The notes: generated by a model not told the origin, from the letters alone. Positions 8,071 through 17,439 are shown, numbered from the stretch's first letter. The stretch: 64,000 bases of DNA from Paraburkholderia phenazinium (GCF_900142845.1 NZ_FSRU01000001.1:2046001-2110000), one strand, 5' to 3'. Translations and numbers: made by a program.

Positions 8071-9735
8071 ATGCAGGACGCCGCGCAGCACTCGACGCCA
8101 TCACCCTATGCCTATCCGCTGCTGATCAAGCAGCTGCTTCATACGCCGTTCGTTCAGGCGCAGCAGCAGGAGATCGTCTACCGCGATCAGGTGCGGATGA
8201 ACTATGCCACCCTGCGCGAGCGCATCGCGCGCCTTGCCAACGGGCTCCATCAGTTAGGCGTACGGTACGGCACGACGGTGGCGGTCATGGATTGGGACAG
8301 CCACCGTTATCTGGAGTCGTATTTCGCTGTGCCGATGATGGGCGCGGTGCTTCAGACCGTCAATGTGCGGCTGTCGCACGCGGAGATCGCCTACACCATC
8401 AACCATGCGGGCGCAGAGGTGCTGTTCGTTCATACCGACTTCCTGCCGGTAGTCGAGGCGATCAAGGATCAGCTTGAGACGGTTCGCACCTTCGTGTGGA
8501 TCGACGAACCGGGCAGCGATAGCTGCGCTCATTCGATCGCCTTCGCTACGGAATACGAAACGATGCTCGCGCAAAGTCCGACGAGTTTCGACTTTCCGGA
8601 CTTCGATGAGAACACTCGCGCCACCACCTTTTACACCACGGGGACGACGGGTCTGCCCAAGGGCGTGTACTTCTCGCATCGGCAACTGGTGTTGCACACC
8701 ATCACGTTGATGGCGGCGTTGTCGAGCCCGGAGTCGGGTCAGCGTTTCCACCGCGGTGACGTGTACATGCCGTTGACGCCGATGTTCCATGTGCATGCAT
8801 GGGGAATGCCGTACATCGCCACGGTCCTCGGCGTGAAGCAGGTTTATCCGGGCCGCTACGTGCCGGAGCGCCTTCTGCAGCTCGTGCGCGACGAGGGCGT
8901 CACGTTCTCGCATTGCGTGGGCACGATCCTGCACATGCTGCTGTCCGCCGACGACGCAAAGCAGACGGACTTCAGCAAGTGGAAAGTGATCATCGGGGGT
9001 GGGGCGTTGCCGCATGGTCTCGCCCGCGCGGCGCTCGATCGCGGCATCGACGTATTCACCGGCTATGGCATGTCGGAGACTTGCCCCGTGTTGAGCCTTG
9101 CCCAGTTGCCGCCGCACAGCGGAACGCTCGATCCCGAGGAGGAAGTGCGGCTGCGTTGCAAGGCCGGGTATCCCGTTCCGCTCGTCGATCTGCGCATCGT
9201 CGACGACGCGATGGACGAGGTCGCACACGACGGCAAGGCGTTCGGCGAGATCGTCGCGCGCGCTCCGTGGTTGACACAGGGCTATCTGAACAATCCTCAG
9301 GCATCCACGGACCTGTGGGCAGGCGGCTATCTGCATACACAGGATATCGCCAACATCGACCCGACCGGCAGCGTTCAGATCACCGACCGCATCAAGGACG
9401 TCATCAAGTCGGGCGGGGAGTGGGTCTCGTCGCTTGAAATCGAGAGCCTGATTTCACGGCACCCGGGCGTTGCCGAAGTCGCGGTGATCGGGATCAAGGA
9501 CGAGAAGTGGGGCGAGCGGCCGGTTGCCCTAGTAGTGCTCAAGGCGGGCATGGTCGTCACGGAAGACGAGATCAAGCAGCACGTGATGGAGTTTGCCACG
9601 ACCGGACGCATTTCAAAGTATGCGGTGCCGCAGAAGGTCAGGTTTGTGGACGCGCTCGAGAAAACCAGCGTGGGCAAGACCAACAAGAAGTGGTTGCGCG
9701 AGCAGTTCACTTCGCACCAGGAGTCTGCACGATGA
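8071..9735 (+). CDS. Medium/long-chain fatty-acid--CoA ligase (AMP-forming)
   Basis: A 554-residue member of the ANL adenylating superfamily. Motifs are the P-loop TTFYTTGTTGLPKG near residue 188, the aromatic-binding GYGMSETCPV near 331, and the C-terminal hinge and catalytic region with DRIKDVIKSGGEW and, near the end, the lysine of KTSVGKTNKK. It activates a free fatty acid to acyl-CoA in the cytoplasm. I chose ATG 8071 because GAAGGAGA precedes it by a normal distance; the frame extends upstream to 8032 without a better site. It heads the PHA gene set and overlaps the next gene by ATGA, so it probably feeds fatty acids into beta-oxidation intermediates for PHA. Confidence 0.88.
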   Translation: MQDAAQHSTPSPYAYPLLIKQLLHTPFVQAQQQEIVYRDQVRMNYATLRERIARLANGLHQLGVRYGTTVAVMDWDSHRYLESYFAVPMMGAVLQTVNVRLSHAEIAYTINHAGAEVLFVHTDFLPVVEAIKDQLETVRTFVWIDEPGSDSCAHSIAFATEYETMLAQSPTSFDFPDFDENTRATTFYTTGTTGLPKGVYFSHRQLVLHTITLMAALSSPESGQRFHRGDVYMPLTPMFHVHAWGMPYIATVLGVKQVYPGRYVPERLLQLVRDEGVTFSHCVGTILHMLLSADDAKQTDFSKWKVIIGGGALPHGLARAALDRGIDVFTGYGMSETCPVLSLAQLPPHSGTLDPEEEVRLRCKAGYPVPLVDLRIVDDAMDEVAHDGKAFGEIVARAPWLTQGYLNNPQASTDLWAGGYLHTQDIANIDPTGSVQITDRIKDVIKSGGEWVSSLEIESLISRHPGVAEVAVIGIKDEKWGERPVALVVLKAGMVVTEDEIKQHVMEFATTGRISKYAVPQKVRFVDALEKTSVGKTNKKWLREQFTSHQESAR

Positions 9736-10259
9736 GCATCGAAAACTACAGCGTCGCGACGCTCGAAGACTTCATTGGCCGTGAGCTGGGCGTGTCGGAC
9801 TGGGTCGTGGTCGATCAGGCCCGCATCGACAACTTCGCGGCATGCACGGGCGACAGGCAGTGGATTCACGTCGACGTCGAGCGTGCGAAACGCGAAAGCC
9901 CCTATCGTGGCACGATCGCCCATGGCTACCTGACGCTTTCGCTGCTGGCGGGACTCGCCATCGAAATCGGCATTGTGCCCGCGGATGCATCGGCAGGCGT
10001 GAACTACGGCCTGGACAAGGTGCGTTTCATGGCGCCGGTGAAGGCCGGAGCGAGGGTGCGCAGTCGCGTGACGCTGGTGTCGGTCGAACGTAAGGACGGC
10101 GGCCGGATCATCGTCAAGACGATGAGCGAGTTGCAGATCGAAGGCGAGGACAAGCCCGCGTTGATCGCGGAGACGCTGGCGATGCTGGTCGTCGAGGCAC
10201 CGTCGTTCAAGAGTCGGAAAGAGATGAGTGAGGAGCAGCAGCATGGCGGCAAGCACTGA
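9732..10259 (+). CDS. MaoC-family (R)-specific enoyl-CoA hydratase, PhaJ-like
   Basis: A 175-residue single hot-dog-fold protein. The hydratase catalytic pair lies in CTGDRQWIHVD (Asp41 and His46), followed by the conserved HGYLTLSLL helix. Family members hydrate trans-2-enoyl-CoA to (R)-3-hydroxyacyl-CoA, the monomer used by PHA synthase. The motif lacks the N-P of classic PhaJ, so the chain-length preference cannot be read from it. The ATG overlaps the stop of the CoA ligase (ATGA), and its 3' end overlaps the start of phaC by 17 bp, which indicates tight translational coupling. Context makes a supply role for the adjacent PhaC very likely. Confidence 0.85.
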   Translation: MSIENYSVATLEDFIGRELGVSDWVVVDQARIDNFAACTGDRQWIHVDVERAKRESPYRGTIAHGYLTLSLLAGLAIEIGIVPADASAGVNYGLDKVRFMAPVKAGARVRSRVTLVSVERKDGGRIIVKTMSELQIEGEDKPALIAETLAMLVVEAPSFKSRKEMSEEQQHGGKH

Positions 10260-11949
10260 AGGAAACACAGGGCGTCAGAACCCGGACGATGTCGCGGCGT
10301 CTGCCGCCGAGGGCATATTGGGACCCAATCCGTTTGTCGGGTTGCGGCCGCGCGACGTGCTTGCCACCGCACAGCAGATCGGCGCGCAAGCACTACGGCA
10401 ACCTGCCTTGCTGGTGGAACAGGAGGCGGCGCTGGTCCGCGATCTGCTCGCGGTGCTGGGAGGCAGCGCGAACTGCGTACCGCCTCAAGGCGACAAACGC
10501 TTTGCCGACCCTGCCTGGCAGGACAACTCGCTGTACCGCATGACGCTTCAAGGGTACATGGCATGGCGTAACGCGCTGACCGGGTTTGTGGACCGCTCCG
10601 CACTCGATGCGGCGACCAAGGAGCGGGCGCAGTTCGTTCTGTCGCTCCTCACCGATGCCTTGTCGCCGACCAACACCTTGCTCGGCAATCCGGCAGCGCT
10701 CAAACGGATCATCGATTCGGGCGGCGCGAGCCTGTTGGGCGGCGTGAAGAACCTCGTGACGGACATGCTTCAGAATCAGGGCATGCCGGCCCAGGTCGAC
10801 AAGACGGCGTTCAAGGTGGGCGAAAACCTGGCCACCTCGGCGGGCGCGGTGGTGTTTCGCAACGAAGTGCTTGAGCTGATCCAGTACGCGCCGGCCACGG
10901 AGCAGGTGTACGCCCGGCCTCAACTGATCGTGCCGCCGCAGATCAACAAGTTCTATGTCTTCGATCTGTCCGAAGGCAAGAGCATCGTCAACTATCTGGT
11001 GAAGAACGAGTTTCAGGTCTTCGTGGTGAGCTGGCGCAATCCTACCGCCGCGCAGAGCCATTGGGACCTCGACACCTATGTCGCGGCGTTGCTCGAAGCG
11101 CTCGAGGCCGTGCGCGACATCACCGGCAGCGAGGACATCAATCTGCATGGCGCCTGCTCCGGTGCGATGACGATTTCAGCGCTTCTCGGCCACCTCGCAA
11201 GCCGGGGAGAGCAGCGCGTCAACGCCGCGACGCTGATGGTCGCGGTTCTCGACAACACCGCCGACTCGCAACTGGGTCTCTTTGCCACGCCCGAGGCCAT
11301 CGCGGCCGCGAAGCAAAACAGCACGGCAAAAGGCGTGCTGGCCGGCGAAGAAATGGGCCGCGTGTTCGCATGGATGAGACCGAACGATCTCGTCTGGAAC
11401 TACTGGGTGAACAATTATCTGCTGGGCAAGGCGCCGCCCGCATTCGACATCCTGTACTGGAACAACGACGCCACCCGGCTGCCGGCACGCATGCACGGCC
11501 AGTTGCTCGATATTTTCACGGGCAATCTGTTCAGCAAGCCTCGTGCGCTGACGGTGTTGGGCACGCCGATCGACCTGTCCGAAGTGACGTGCGACAAGTA
11601 CGTGGTGGCCGGCATGACCGACCACATTACACCGTGGATGGGTGTCTACAACACCGCGCGCGCATTCGGTGGCGACACGCGCTTTGTGCTGAGTTCGAGC
11701 GGCCATATACAAAGCCTGATCAACCCGCCCGGCAATCCGAAGGCGAAGTTCTTCCTCAATCCCAACCTGCAGGGCAGTGCCGACGCCTGGCTCGCCAATG
11801 CCCAGACTGAAAAAGGCACGTGGTGGGACAACTGGTGCAAGTGGCTTGCGGACCGGTCCGGCGAGCGCCGCCTCGCGCCGGCGTCGCCTGGCAGCGAACG
11901 GTATCCGGCCGGCGTGAAGGCGCCTGGGACCTACGTCATGGAAGCGTGA
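10243..11949 (+). CDS. phaC: Class II-like poly(3-hydroxyalkanoate) synthase
   Basis: A 568-residue alpha/beta-hydrolase-fold PHA polymerase. The nucleophile is Cys305 in HGACSGAM, with Asp460 in GMTDHITPW and His488 in SSGHIQS. Segments such as GAVVFRNEVLELIQY, RPQLIVPPQINKFYVFDLS and VFAWMRPNDLVWNYWVNNYL closely resemble the Pseudomonas medium-chain PhaC1/PhaC2 proteins from memory, unlike the class I PhaC usual in Burkholderia. It polymerises (R)-3-hydroxyacyl-CoAs on the granule surface. ATG 10243 is favoured because GAGGAG lies about 7 bp upstream; GTG 10228 is the in-frame alternative. Phasin and PhaZ follow directly, so this is a full mcl-PHA synthesis and recycling unit. Confidence 0.93.
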   Translation: MAASTEGNTGRQNPDDVAASAAEGILGPNPFVGLRPRDVLATAQQIGAQALRQPALLVEQEAALVRDLLAVLGGSANCVPPQGDKRFADPAWQDNSLYRMTLQGYMAWRNALTGFVDRSALDAATKERAQFVLSLLTDALSPTNTLLGNPAALKRIIDSGGASLLGGVKNLVTDMLQNQGMPAQVDKTAFKVGENLATSAGAVVFRNEVLELIQYAPATEQVYARPQLIVPPQINKFYVFDLSEGKSIVNYLVKNEFQVFVVSWRNPTAAQSHWDLDTYVAALLEALEAVRDITGSEDINLHGACSGAMTISALLGHLASRGEQRVNAATLMVAVLDNTADSQLGLFATPEAIAAAKQNSTAKGVLAGEEMGRVFAWMRPNDLVWNYWVNNYLLGKAPPAFDILYWNNDATRLPARMHGQLLDIFTGNLFSKPRALTVLGTPIDLSEVTCDKYVVAGMTDHITPWMGVYNTARAFGGDTRFVLSSSGHIQSLINPPGNPKAKFFLNPNLQGSADAWLANAQTEKGTWWDNWCKWLADRSGERRLAPASPGSERYPAGVKAPGTYVMEA

Positions 11950-12010
11950 GCGCAACGATTGCCACGCAATGAAAACGTTTTTTTAACGCAGTTACTATGG
12001 AGTATTGATC

Positions 12011-12433
12011 ATGGATGCAACCAATCCGAATAGCATTTTCGCCGAGTACAAGAAAGTCATCGGGCAATTCAAGCTGCCCGGCGTCGACGTCGGGGCCATC
12101 CTCGATTCTAGCCGTAAGGATATCGAAGCGATTGCCGAAGCCAACACCACCGCGCTCGCAGGCGTACAGTCGCTGGCTCAGAAGCAGTCGGAGATCCTCC
12201 GTACGACGCTGAGCGAGTTGCAATCGCTGGCCGGCCGCGTGCCTCCGTTCGGCGCCCAGTCCGCGGCAAACGCGGGCGAGGTGGTCCAGCAGGCGCTGCA
12301 CAAGGCGCTCGTGGATATGCAGGCGCTCGCCGAGACGGCATACCGCGCGCAGTCGGACAGTTTTGCCGTCGTCACGAAGCGCGTGGCGGAGCATGCTGAA
12401 GAACTGAAGGCGCGTCTTCAACCTAAGCAGTAA
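12011..12433 (+). CDS. phaP: Phasin family protein (PHA granule-associated)
   Basis: A 140-residue protein, mostly amphipathic helix and rich in Ala, Gln and Glu. Family features are NSIFAEYKKVIGQFKLPGVD at the N-terminus and the heptad-like ALAGVQSLAQKQSEILRTTL in the middle. Phasins coat PHA granules, control their size and can stimulate synthase. ATG 12011 is preceded by GGAG at 11999-12002; a TTG at 12005 is less likely. The gene is 61 bp after phaC, and the gap contains a T-run that might dampen read-through or carry its own promoter. Confidence 0.88.
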   Translation: MDATNPNSIFAEYKKVIGQFKLPGVDVGAILDSSRKDIEAIAEANTTALAGVQSLAQKQSEILRTTLSELQSLAGRVPPFGAQSAANAGEVVQQALHKALVDMQALAETAYRAQSDSFAVVTKRVAEHAEELKARLQPKQ

Positions 12434-12504
12434 TCCGGCATGCCCACCGGCTTGCCCACTTTACCCACCCAGTGTCCTTCCAGAAGATCATCCGGAACAT
12501 AGAA

Positions 12505-13338
12505 ATGCATACGAGCTCTGAGTCCGCTTGCAGCATGCAAATCCAGACGATCGATCTGGATGGGCAGAGGTTGCGCGTGGCGACATGGCGTGGCAGCGAC
12601 GCCTCGCCCCCGTTGCTCATTTTCAACGGCATCGGCGCCAATCTCGAACTGGTGGAGCCTTTCGTCACAGCGCTTGACGATGTGGGTGGAATTGTCTTCG
12701 ACATTCCGGGTGTTGGAGGGTCGCCTGCGCCCGTGGTGCCCTATCGTTTTTCGACCTTGTCCGTGCTGACGGACAAGCTGCTGTCGCGGCTCGGTTATAC
12801 CGGCGTGGTCGACGTGCTGGGCGTATCGTGGGGCGGCGCGCTTGCGCAGCAGTTTGCGCGCCTGTACCCCGAACGTTGTCGCAGGCTGATTCTCGCGGCC
12901 ACTTCACCTGGCGTCATCATGGTGCCGGGGAAATGGTCGGTACTGTCCAAGCTGATCGGGCCGCGACGGTACACCGATCCCGCCTATCTGCAGCAAATCG
13001 GCGCCGAGATATATGGCGGTGCTTACCGGCGCGATCCGGCGTTGCTGGCGGCGCACAGCAAGCACATCCAGCCGCCGCGTGGCCGTGGCTATTTCTATCA
13101 GCTGTTTGCCGTTTCGGGCTGGAGCAGCTTGCCCTGGCTCGGCGCGCTGCGGCAGAGAACCCTGGTCATGCACGGTAGCGACGATCCTATCGTGCCGCTG
13201 ACCAATGCGAAGATTCTGGCCGCCCGTATCCGCGATGCGACGCTCTACGTGATTGATGACGGCCACCTGTTTCTCATCTCGCGAGCTAGCGAAGTCGCGC
13301 CGGTGGTACGCAAGTTTCTCCTGCTGGAGTCGAGTTGA
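12505..13338 (+). CDS. phaZ: Intracellular medium-chain PHA depolymerase, PhaZ-like alpha/beta hydrolase
   Basis: A 277-residue alpha/beta hydrolase with Ser108 in GVSWGG, an aspartate at about 226 in GSDDPIVPL and His254 in DDGHLF. The order DLDGQ, PLLIFNGIGANLELV, FDIPGVGGS, PYRFSTL, ALAQQFARLYPERC and MVPGK matches the Pseudomonas PhaZ pattern recalled from memory. It would degrade stored mcl-PHA to 3-hydroxy acids at the granule. The start is uncertain: ATG 12505 has a weak CGGAA site, ATG 12535 would give the family length, and GTG 12472 extends the frame. Its stop overlaps the next start. Confidence 0.9.
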   Translation: MHTSSESACSMQIQTIDLDGQRLRVATWRGSDASPPLLIFNGIGANLELVEPFVTALDDVGGIVFDIPGVGGSPAPVVPYRFSTLSVLTDKLLSRLGYTGVVDVLGVSWGGALAQQFARLYPERCRRLILAATSPGVIMVPGKWSVLSKLIGPRRYTDPAYLQQIGAEIYGGAYRRDPALLAAHSKHIQPPRGRGYFYQLFAVSGWSSLPWLGALRQRTLVMHGSDDPIVPLTNAKILAARIRDATLYVIDDGHLFLISRASEVAPVVRKFLLLESS

Positions 13339-14621
13339 GTTTCTTCGCGGACAGCGGCGGGAGTGCGCGGCCGGCGGCGGACGCGCGCGAAGAGCAGGCC
13401 TTGCGACGTCTCAAGCAAATGCGCTGGACGGCGACGAGCCTGCTGGCCTTGATGATCATCGTGTTGGTGGCGTGTAACCTCTACCAGGGCGCTCACGGCT
13501 GGCTCGTCTGGCCGCGGGCGTTTGCCGAGGCGGGCACGGTCGGCGCGATCGCGGACTGGTATGCGGTCGTCGCCTTGTTCCGTCGTCCTTTGGGATTGCG
13601 CGTTCCTCATACGGCCATCATTTCGCAAAACCAGCAGCGGATCGCCGAGCGCCTCGGCGACTTCGTCCATGAAAATTTCCTCGCACCGGACTTCCTGATG
13701 CTCAGGCTCGCCGGCTATAACGCCACCCAGGCGCTTGGCCGATGGCTTGCGCGTCCGAGCAACAGCCGCGGCGTGGCCGATGTCGCCATGGACTCGCTGG
13801 TGGAGTTGCTCGACGGTATGGATGAGGACGACCTGCAGCGGCTATTCGAAGGGTTCGTCATACCGCATTTGCGCACACTCGATCTGTCGCGCGCAACCGG
13901 CCGTCTTTTGCAGTTGCTGACCGATGCCGGTCGACATCAACCGTTGCTGGATTGCGGCCTCGGGGCGCTGAAGGCATGGCTGACGTCGAACGCGGGCGTG
14001 ATCAGGGCCAAGTTCAGCGAGGCGTCGCTTTACACGCCGGCGCCGCTCGACGCCTATATCGTCAGGAAGTTTATCGAAGGCATCGTCGCGCTTCTTGGGG
14101 AAGTGGCGGGCAATCCTGAGCATGAGCTTCGTCGTCAGCTCGACGCTGCGCTGCAGGCGCTCATTTCGCAATTGCAGACCTCTTCCCAGTACCGGCGCTT
14201 CGGCCACATCCTGATGCGCGACTGTATCCGCCATGTCAGGAAGGCAGATAGTCGCCGCGCGATGCTCGAGCATGTGCGTGCGTGGTCAACCACCCGACTC
14301 GGCCCCAAAGATGCGGAGAGTCGCAACACGCTGGCGGTCCTGCTGGTTTCGTTCGGCAGGACCCTCCGTCGCGATCCTGCGATTCAGCGCAAGCTGAACG
14401 CGTGGTGGCTCGCGCTGGCCGACAAACTCGTCACGCGGTACGGACGTCAGTTGTCCGCACTGATTACCGAGGTGGTGCAGAGCTGGAAAGCGGATGAAGT
14501 CAGTCGCAAGATCGAAACGGAAATCGGTCGCGACCTGCAGTTTATCCGCATCAACGGCACGTTCGTCGGGGGGATGGTTGGCGTGCTGCTCCATGCCGCC
14601 ACGCTCGCGCTCGCAAGATGA
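13335..14621 (+). CDS. DUF445 family membrane protein (YjiN-like)
   Basis: A 428-residue protein. One N-terminal membrane helix (LLALMIIVLVACNLYQG, about residues 36-52) is followed by a second hydrophobic stretch ending in GAIADWYAVVALFRRPLG, the DUF445 hallmark. The long middle is helical, and a hydrophobic helix lies at the C-terminus (FVGGMVGVLLHAATLAL). The function of DUF445 is unknown. The likely start is TTG 13335, which overlaps the phaZ stop (TTGA) and has GGAG at 13327-13330; ATG 13419 would remove the charged N-terminus. Coupling to phaZ suggests it is transcribed with the PHA genes, but no PHA role is established for the family. Confidence 0.8.
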   Translation: MSFFADSGGSARPAADAREEQALRRLKQMRWTATSLLALMIIVLVACNLYQGAHGWLVWPRAFAEAGTVGAIADWYAVVALFRRPLGLRVPHTAIISQNQQRIAERLGDFVHENFLAPDFLMLRLAGYNATQALGRWLARPSNSRGVADVAMDSLVELLDGMDEDDLQRLFEGFVIPHLRTLDLSRATGRLLQLLTDAGRHQPLLDCGLGALKAWLTSNAGVIRAKFSEASLYTPAPLDAYIVRKFIEGIVALLGEVAGNPEHELRRQLDAALQALISQLQTSSQYRRFGHILMRDCIRHVRKADSRRAMLEHVRAWSTTRLGPKDAESRNTLAVLLVSFGRTLRRDPAIQRKLNAWWLALADKLVTRYGRQLSALITEVVQSWKADEVSRKIETEIGRDLQFIRINGTFVGGMVGVLLHAATLALAR

Positions 14622-14639
14622 AGAATCCGCCGCACCGGG

Positions 14640-17366
14640 TCAGACGGTGGCAACCAGCCCCATAGCCTGGGCTCGTGCGACAGCTTGCGCCCGCTTGTCG
14701 ACAGCCAGTTTGATGAACATGTTCTTGACGTGGGTCTTGACCGTCTCGGGAGCGATCCCGAGGGTGCGGGCGATTTCCTTGTTCGACTGGCCTTGAGCGA
14801 TGAGTTCGAGAATGCCGCGTTCCCGCGCGCTCAACGGTTCATATTCGATTTCGCGCGCGGGCTTGATTGCCGGTCCGTACAGCGCTCGCCAGCCATCCAG
14901 CAGACGATCGATGTAGGCGACGGTCGCCTTAGTTTGCGGCGTGACGCGCGTGTCGTCGCGCACGGCCTGCAGAAGCGGTCCGACTTCCGGTCCCTGATCC
15001 AGAATCGAGCGGTAAATGTCCGTGTTGGCGTTCAGGACGCCGCGAAAAACTTCGACGGCGCGCGCCGGTTCGTTCCCGCGCAGCCAGATGAGGGCTAGCA
15101 CCGTCCGCAACCGGAGCGCAAGGTAATCGCCATGCCGCTCTTCGACGCTGTGCAAGGCCGAGGTCAACGAGCCGACCGCGTCTTCCGTGCGGTTCTGGGC
15201 CATCGCCAACCATCCGACCGCGAGGGCGCGAAACGTGTCAATCTCCGGGGAAACCGGATCTGCAGCGGCCATTAGAGCGGCTACGAGCTGCTCCAGTTGA
15301 CCCACACATGCCGCGGCCTCCGTGATTCGGCCTTCCTTGAGGTAGAGCCGTGTCCGTTCGACGGCGGCGCCTGCAAGCAGCCTGTTCCAGCCGCGGGCGT
15401 AACCCAGGGTCTGGGCCTGATTGAGTAGCGCGTGGGCCTGTTCCAGATTGGACCGGGCGATAGCGATGCGAACCAGCACGCGATACGCGATGAATACGCT
15501 GTCGAGCAGCACCGCCAGGTCGATCGCAGGCATCAGCTCGACCAGCAAGGCTTCCGCTTCATCCAGCCGGCCCTGTTCGTACCAGATGTGCGCAAGCATC
15601 GGCGCACAGAGTGCGGCTGAAATGGACTTTGGACCGGCATAGCGCTCGGCTAGCTGCATCGATTCGCTGAAATAGCGCTCGGCGAACCCGAAGTGCATCT
15701 GTTGCATCTCGGCGTGGCCGAGCAGGCACAGCCGGTAGACAGACGCGAACACGTTGCGCTGGTCTTCGTCTATCGAATCGGGGATCCAGGGCGTCGCATA
15801 CAGCGCTTCGAGATTGCCTGCTTTCCAGTGTCCGAAACGTGCAACGTTGGACGCCGCGTTGGTGGTCCAACTGTCGGTGGAGGGCCGCGCGAGACAGCGC
15901 TGGGCCAGTGCCAGCGCGCGCGGCGCATCGTCCTGCAAGCCGGCGACCACCGAGCGGATGCCAAGGCATTCCCAGCGCGTATTGTCTGCTTCATCGCCTG
16001 CGCCGGCGTCGGCTTCGATCGTATCCAGCATCGCGAGCGCTTCGTCGAAGCGCATGGCGAGCGCCAGCCCCCATGCGATCGCAAGGCTGATCTTGACTTG
16101 CCCACGCATCAGCGCCGCCGGAAACTGCCTTTGCCAGCCAAGCAGCGTCAGCAGATCGCCTTTCCTGACGAGTGCCATTGCGCAATGGCCCATCAACGAG
16201 ACCGCCTTTTCCGTGTCGCCCGCCGCAATGGCGTGTTTGACGGCGTCCGTCCATAGCGACTGTCCGGCGTACCACGCGCACGCACGGCGATGCAACTCCG
16301 CCAGTTCGTCGCGATGCTGCGTTTCGAGGCGGCGGCGCAAGTAGTCGCCCATCAGATGGTGATAGCGGAACCAGCGTCCTTCGATATCGAGCGGCTCCAG
16401 CAGCAACTGGCGCGCGGCAATCGTGTCCAGCAGGCCTTGCCTGGCGTCGAGGCCTGTGACTGCTTCGCATAGCGGCGCGGTGAGACGCTCGAGGATGGAG
16501 GTGCGCAACATGAAGCCGACCATGTCGGCGGGCAAGCGCCTCAGCATGTCTTCGAGGTAGGCGGCGAACGGCCGCGACGCGCCCGTGGGCACGCTAATGT
16601 CCGAATCGCGCTTGTATTCGTCGCGCGATAACGCCGACGTGGAAATTCGCAGCGCGGCGGCCCAACCCTCCGTTCTGGCGAACAGCGATTTGACGCTGGC
16701 CGCCTGCAGCGCACCGGGGCACTCATGTTCGATGAAGCACTGTGTTTCGTCGAAATTGAAGCGGAGTGTCGACGCGTCGATTTCGAGCAGATCATTGGCC
16801 GCTCCGAGCCGCGCAAGCGGGAGAGGCGGATCGGTCCGCGTGCAGATCACCACGTGCACGTTCGACGATGCATTCGCGATGAAGAACGACATCGCGTCGT
16901 GAATGACGGGCTGGCCGATCAGGTGATAGTCGTCGACAAACAGATAGACCTCTTCGTCGACGTCGATCAGTTCGTTGATCAGCGTCGCCACCACGGTTTG
17001 CGCCTGCGGCAGCGAGGCCTCCGACGTGAGACTGATTGCCGATGCGCCGACGCTCGCGCATGCATTGTGCAAGGCGCGCGCCAGGTGATGGAAGAAGCGG
17101 GTGGGTTCGTCGTCGTCGGCGTCGAGCGAGAGCCAGGCGGCAAGCGCTCCACCTGAACTGAAGCGCTTGAGCCACGTGAGCGCCAGCGACGTCTTGCCGT
17201 ACCCGGCCGGCGCCTTGATGACGGTCAGCCGCGCGTATTCCGCCTTTTCGGAGAGCAGGACGAGCCGCGGCCGGTCGATCAGCCCGGCGCGCAGGCGCGG
17301 CGGAAGGACCTTCGTGGCGAGAAAGAGCGGGGCGCTATTGGGACGAATCGCTTCTGTCGCGTGCAT
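14640..17366 (-). CDS. MalT-like ATP-dependent LuxR-family transcriptional activator
   Basis: A 908-residue large ATP-binding LuxR (LAL/MalT-type) regulator. The STAND-type NTPase has Walker A APAGYGKTS at residues 52-60 and a Walker B region EVYLFVDDYHLI. A long TPR-like helical sensor region follows. The C-terminal LuxR helix-turn-helix is LSARERGILELIAQ plus SNKEIARTLGIAPETVKTHV. Such proteins bind a ligand through the TPR region and then activate transcription as oligomers. Its stop is 18 bp from the DUF445 stop (convergent), so it is a candidate regulator of the PHA locus by position only. The ribosome site CTGGAGCAACCG precedes ATG 17366. Confidence 0.9.
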   Translation of the reverse strand: MHATEAIRPNSAPLFLATKVLPPRLRAGLIDRPRLVLLSEKAEYARLTVIKAPAGYGKTSLALTWLKRFSSGGALAAWLSLDADDDEPTRFFHHLARALHNACASVGASAISLTSEASLPQAQTVVATLINELIDVDEEVYLFVDDYHLIGQPVIHDAMSFFIANASSNVHVVICTRTDPPLPLARLGAANDLLEIDASTLRFNFDETQCFIEHECPGALQAASVKSLFARTEGWAAALRISTSALSRDEYKRDSDISVPTGASRPFAAYLEDMLRRLPADMVGFMLRTSILERLTAPLCEAVTGLDARQGLLDTIAARQLLLEPLDIEGRWFRYHHLMGDYLRRRLETQHRDELAELHRRACAWYAGQSLWTDAVKHAIAAGDTEKAVSLMGHCAMALVRKGDLLTLLGWQRQFPAALMRGQVKISLAIAWGLALAMRFDEALAMLDTIEADAGAGDEADNTRWECLGIRSVVAGLQDDAPRALALAQRCLARPSTDSWTTNAASNVARFGHWKAGNLEALYATPWIPDSIDEDQRNVFASVYRLCLLGHAEMQQMHFGFAERYFSESMQLAERYAGPKSISAALCAPMLAHIWYEQGRLDEAEALLVELMPAIDLAVLLDSVFIAYRVLVRIAIARSNLEQAHALLNQAQTLGYARGWNRLLAGAAVERTRLYLKEGRITEAAACVGQLEQLVAALMAAADPVSPEIDTFRALAVGWLAMAQNRTEDAVGSLTSALHSVEERHGDYLALRLRTVLALIWLRGNEPARAVEVFRGVLNANTDIYRSILDQGPEVGPLLQAVRDDTRVTPQTKATVAYIDRLLDGWRALYGPAIKPAREIEYEPLSARERGILELIAQGQSNKEIARTLGIAPETVKTHVKNMFIKLAVDKRAQAVARAQAMGLVATV

Positions 17367-17426
17367 CGGTTGCTCCAGACATTCGGGTTGACCCTGACTA
17401 CCGTTTCCCGTCTATACGATTGCGCT

Positions 17427-17439
17427 CCCCTTAAAGGGG
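17427..17439. promoter_or_regulatory. Palindrome CCCCTTAAAGGGG upstream of the LuxR gene
   Basis: Six-bp perfect arms around one base, 61 bp upstream of the LuxR-family start. It could be an operator or a small hairpin in the leader. There is no family-specific evidence for a bound protein. Confidence 0.3.

Noticed and set aside
8254..9336. 360-codon open frame on the minus strand
   Set aside because: It lies fully inside the acyl-CoA ligase gene, has no domain and is an artefact of GC-rich third positions.
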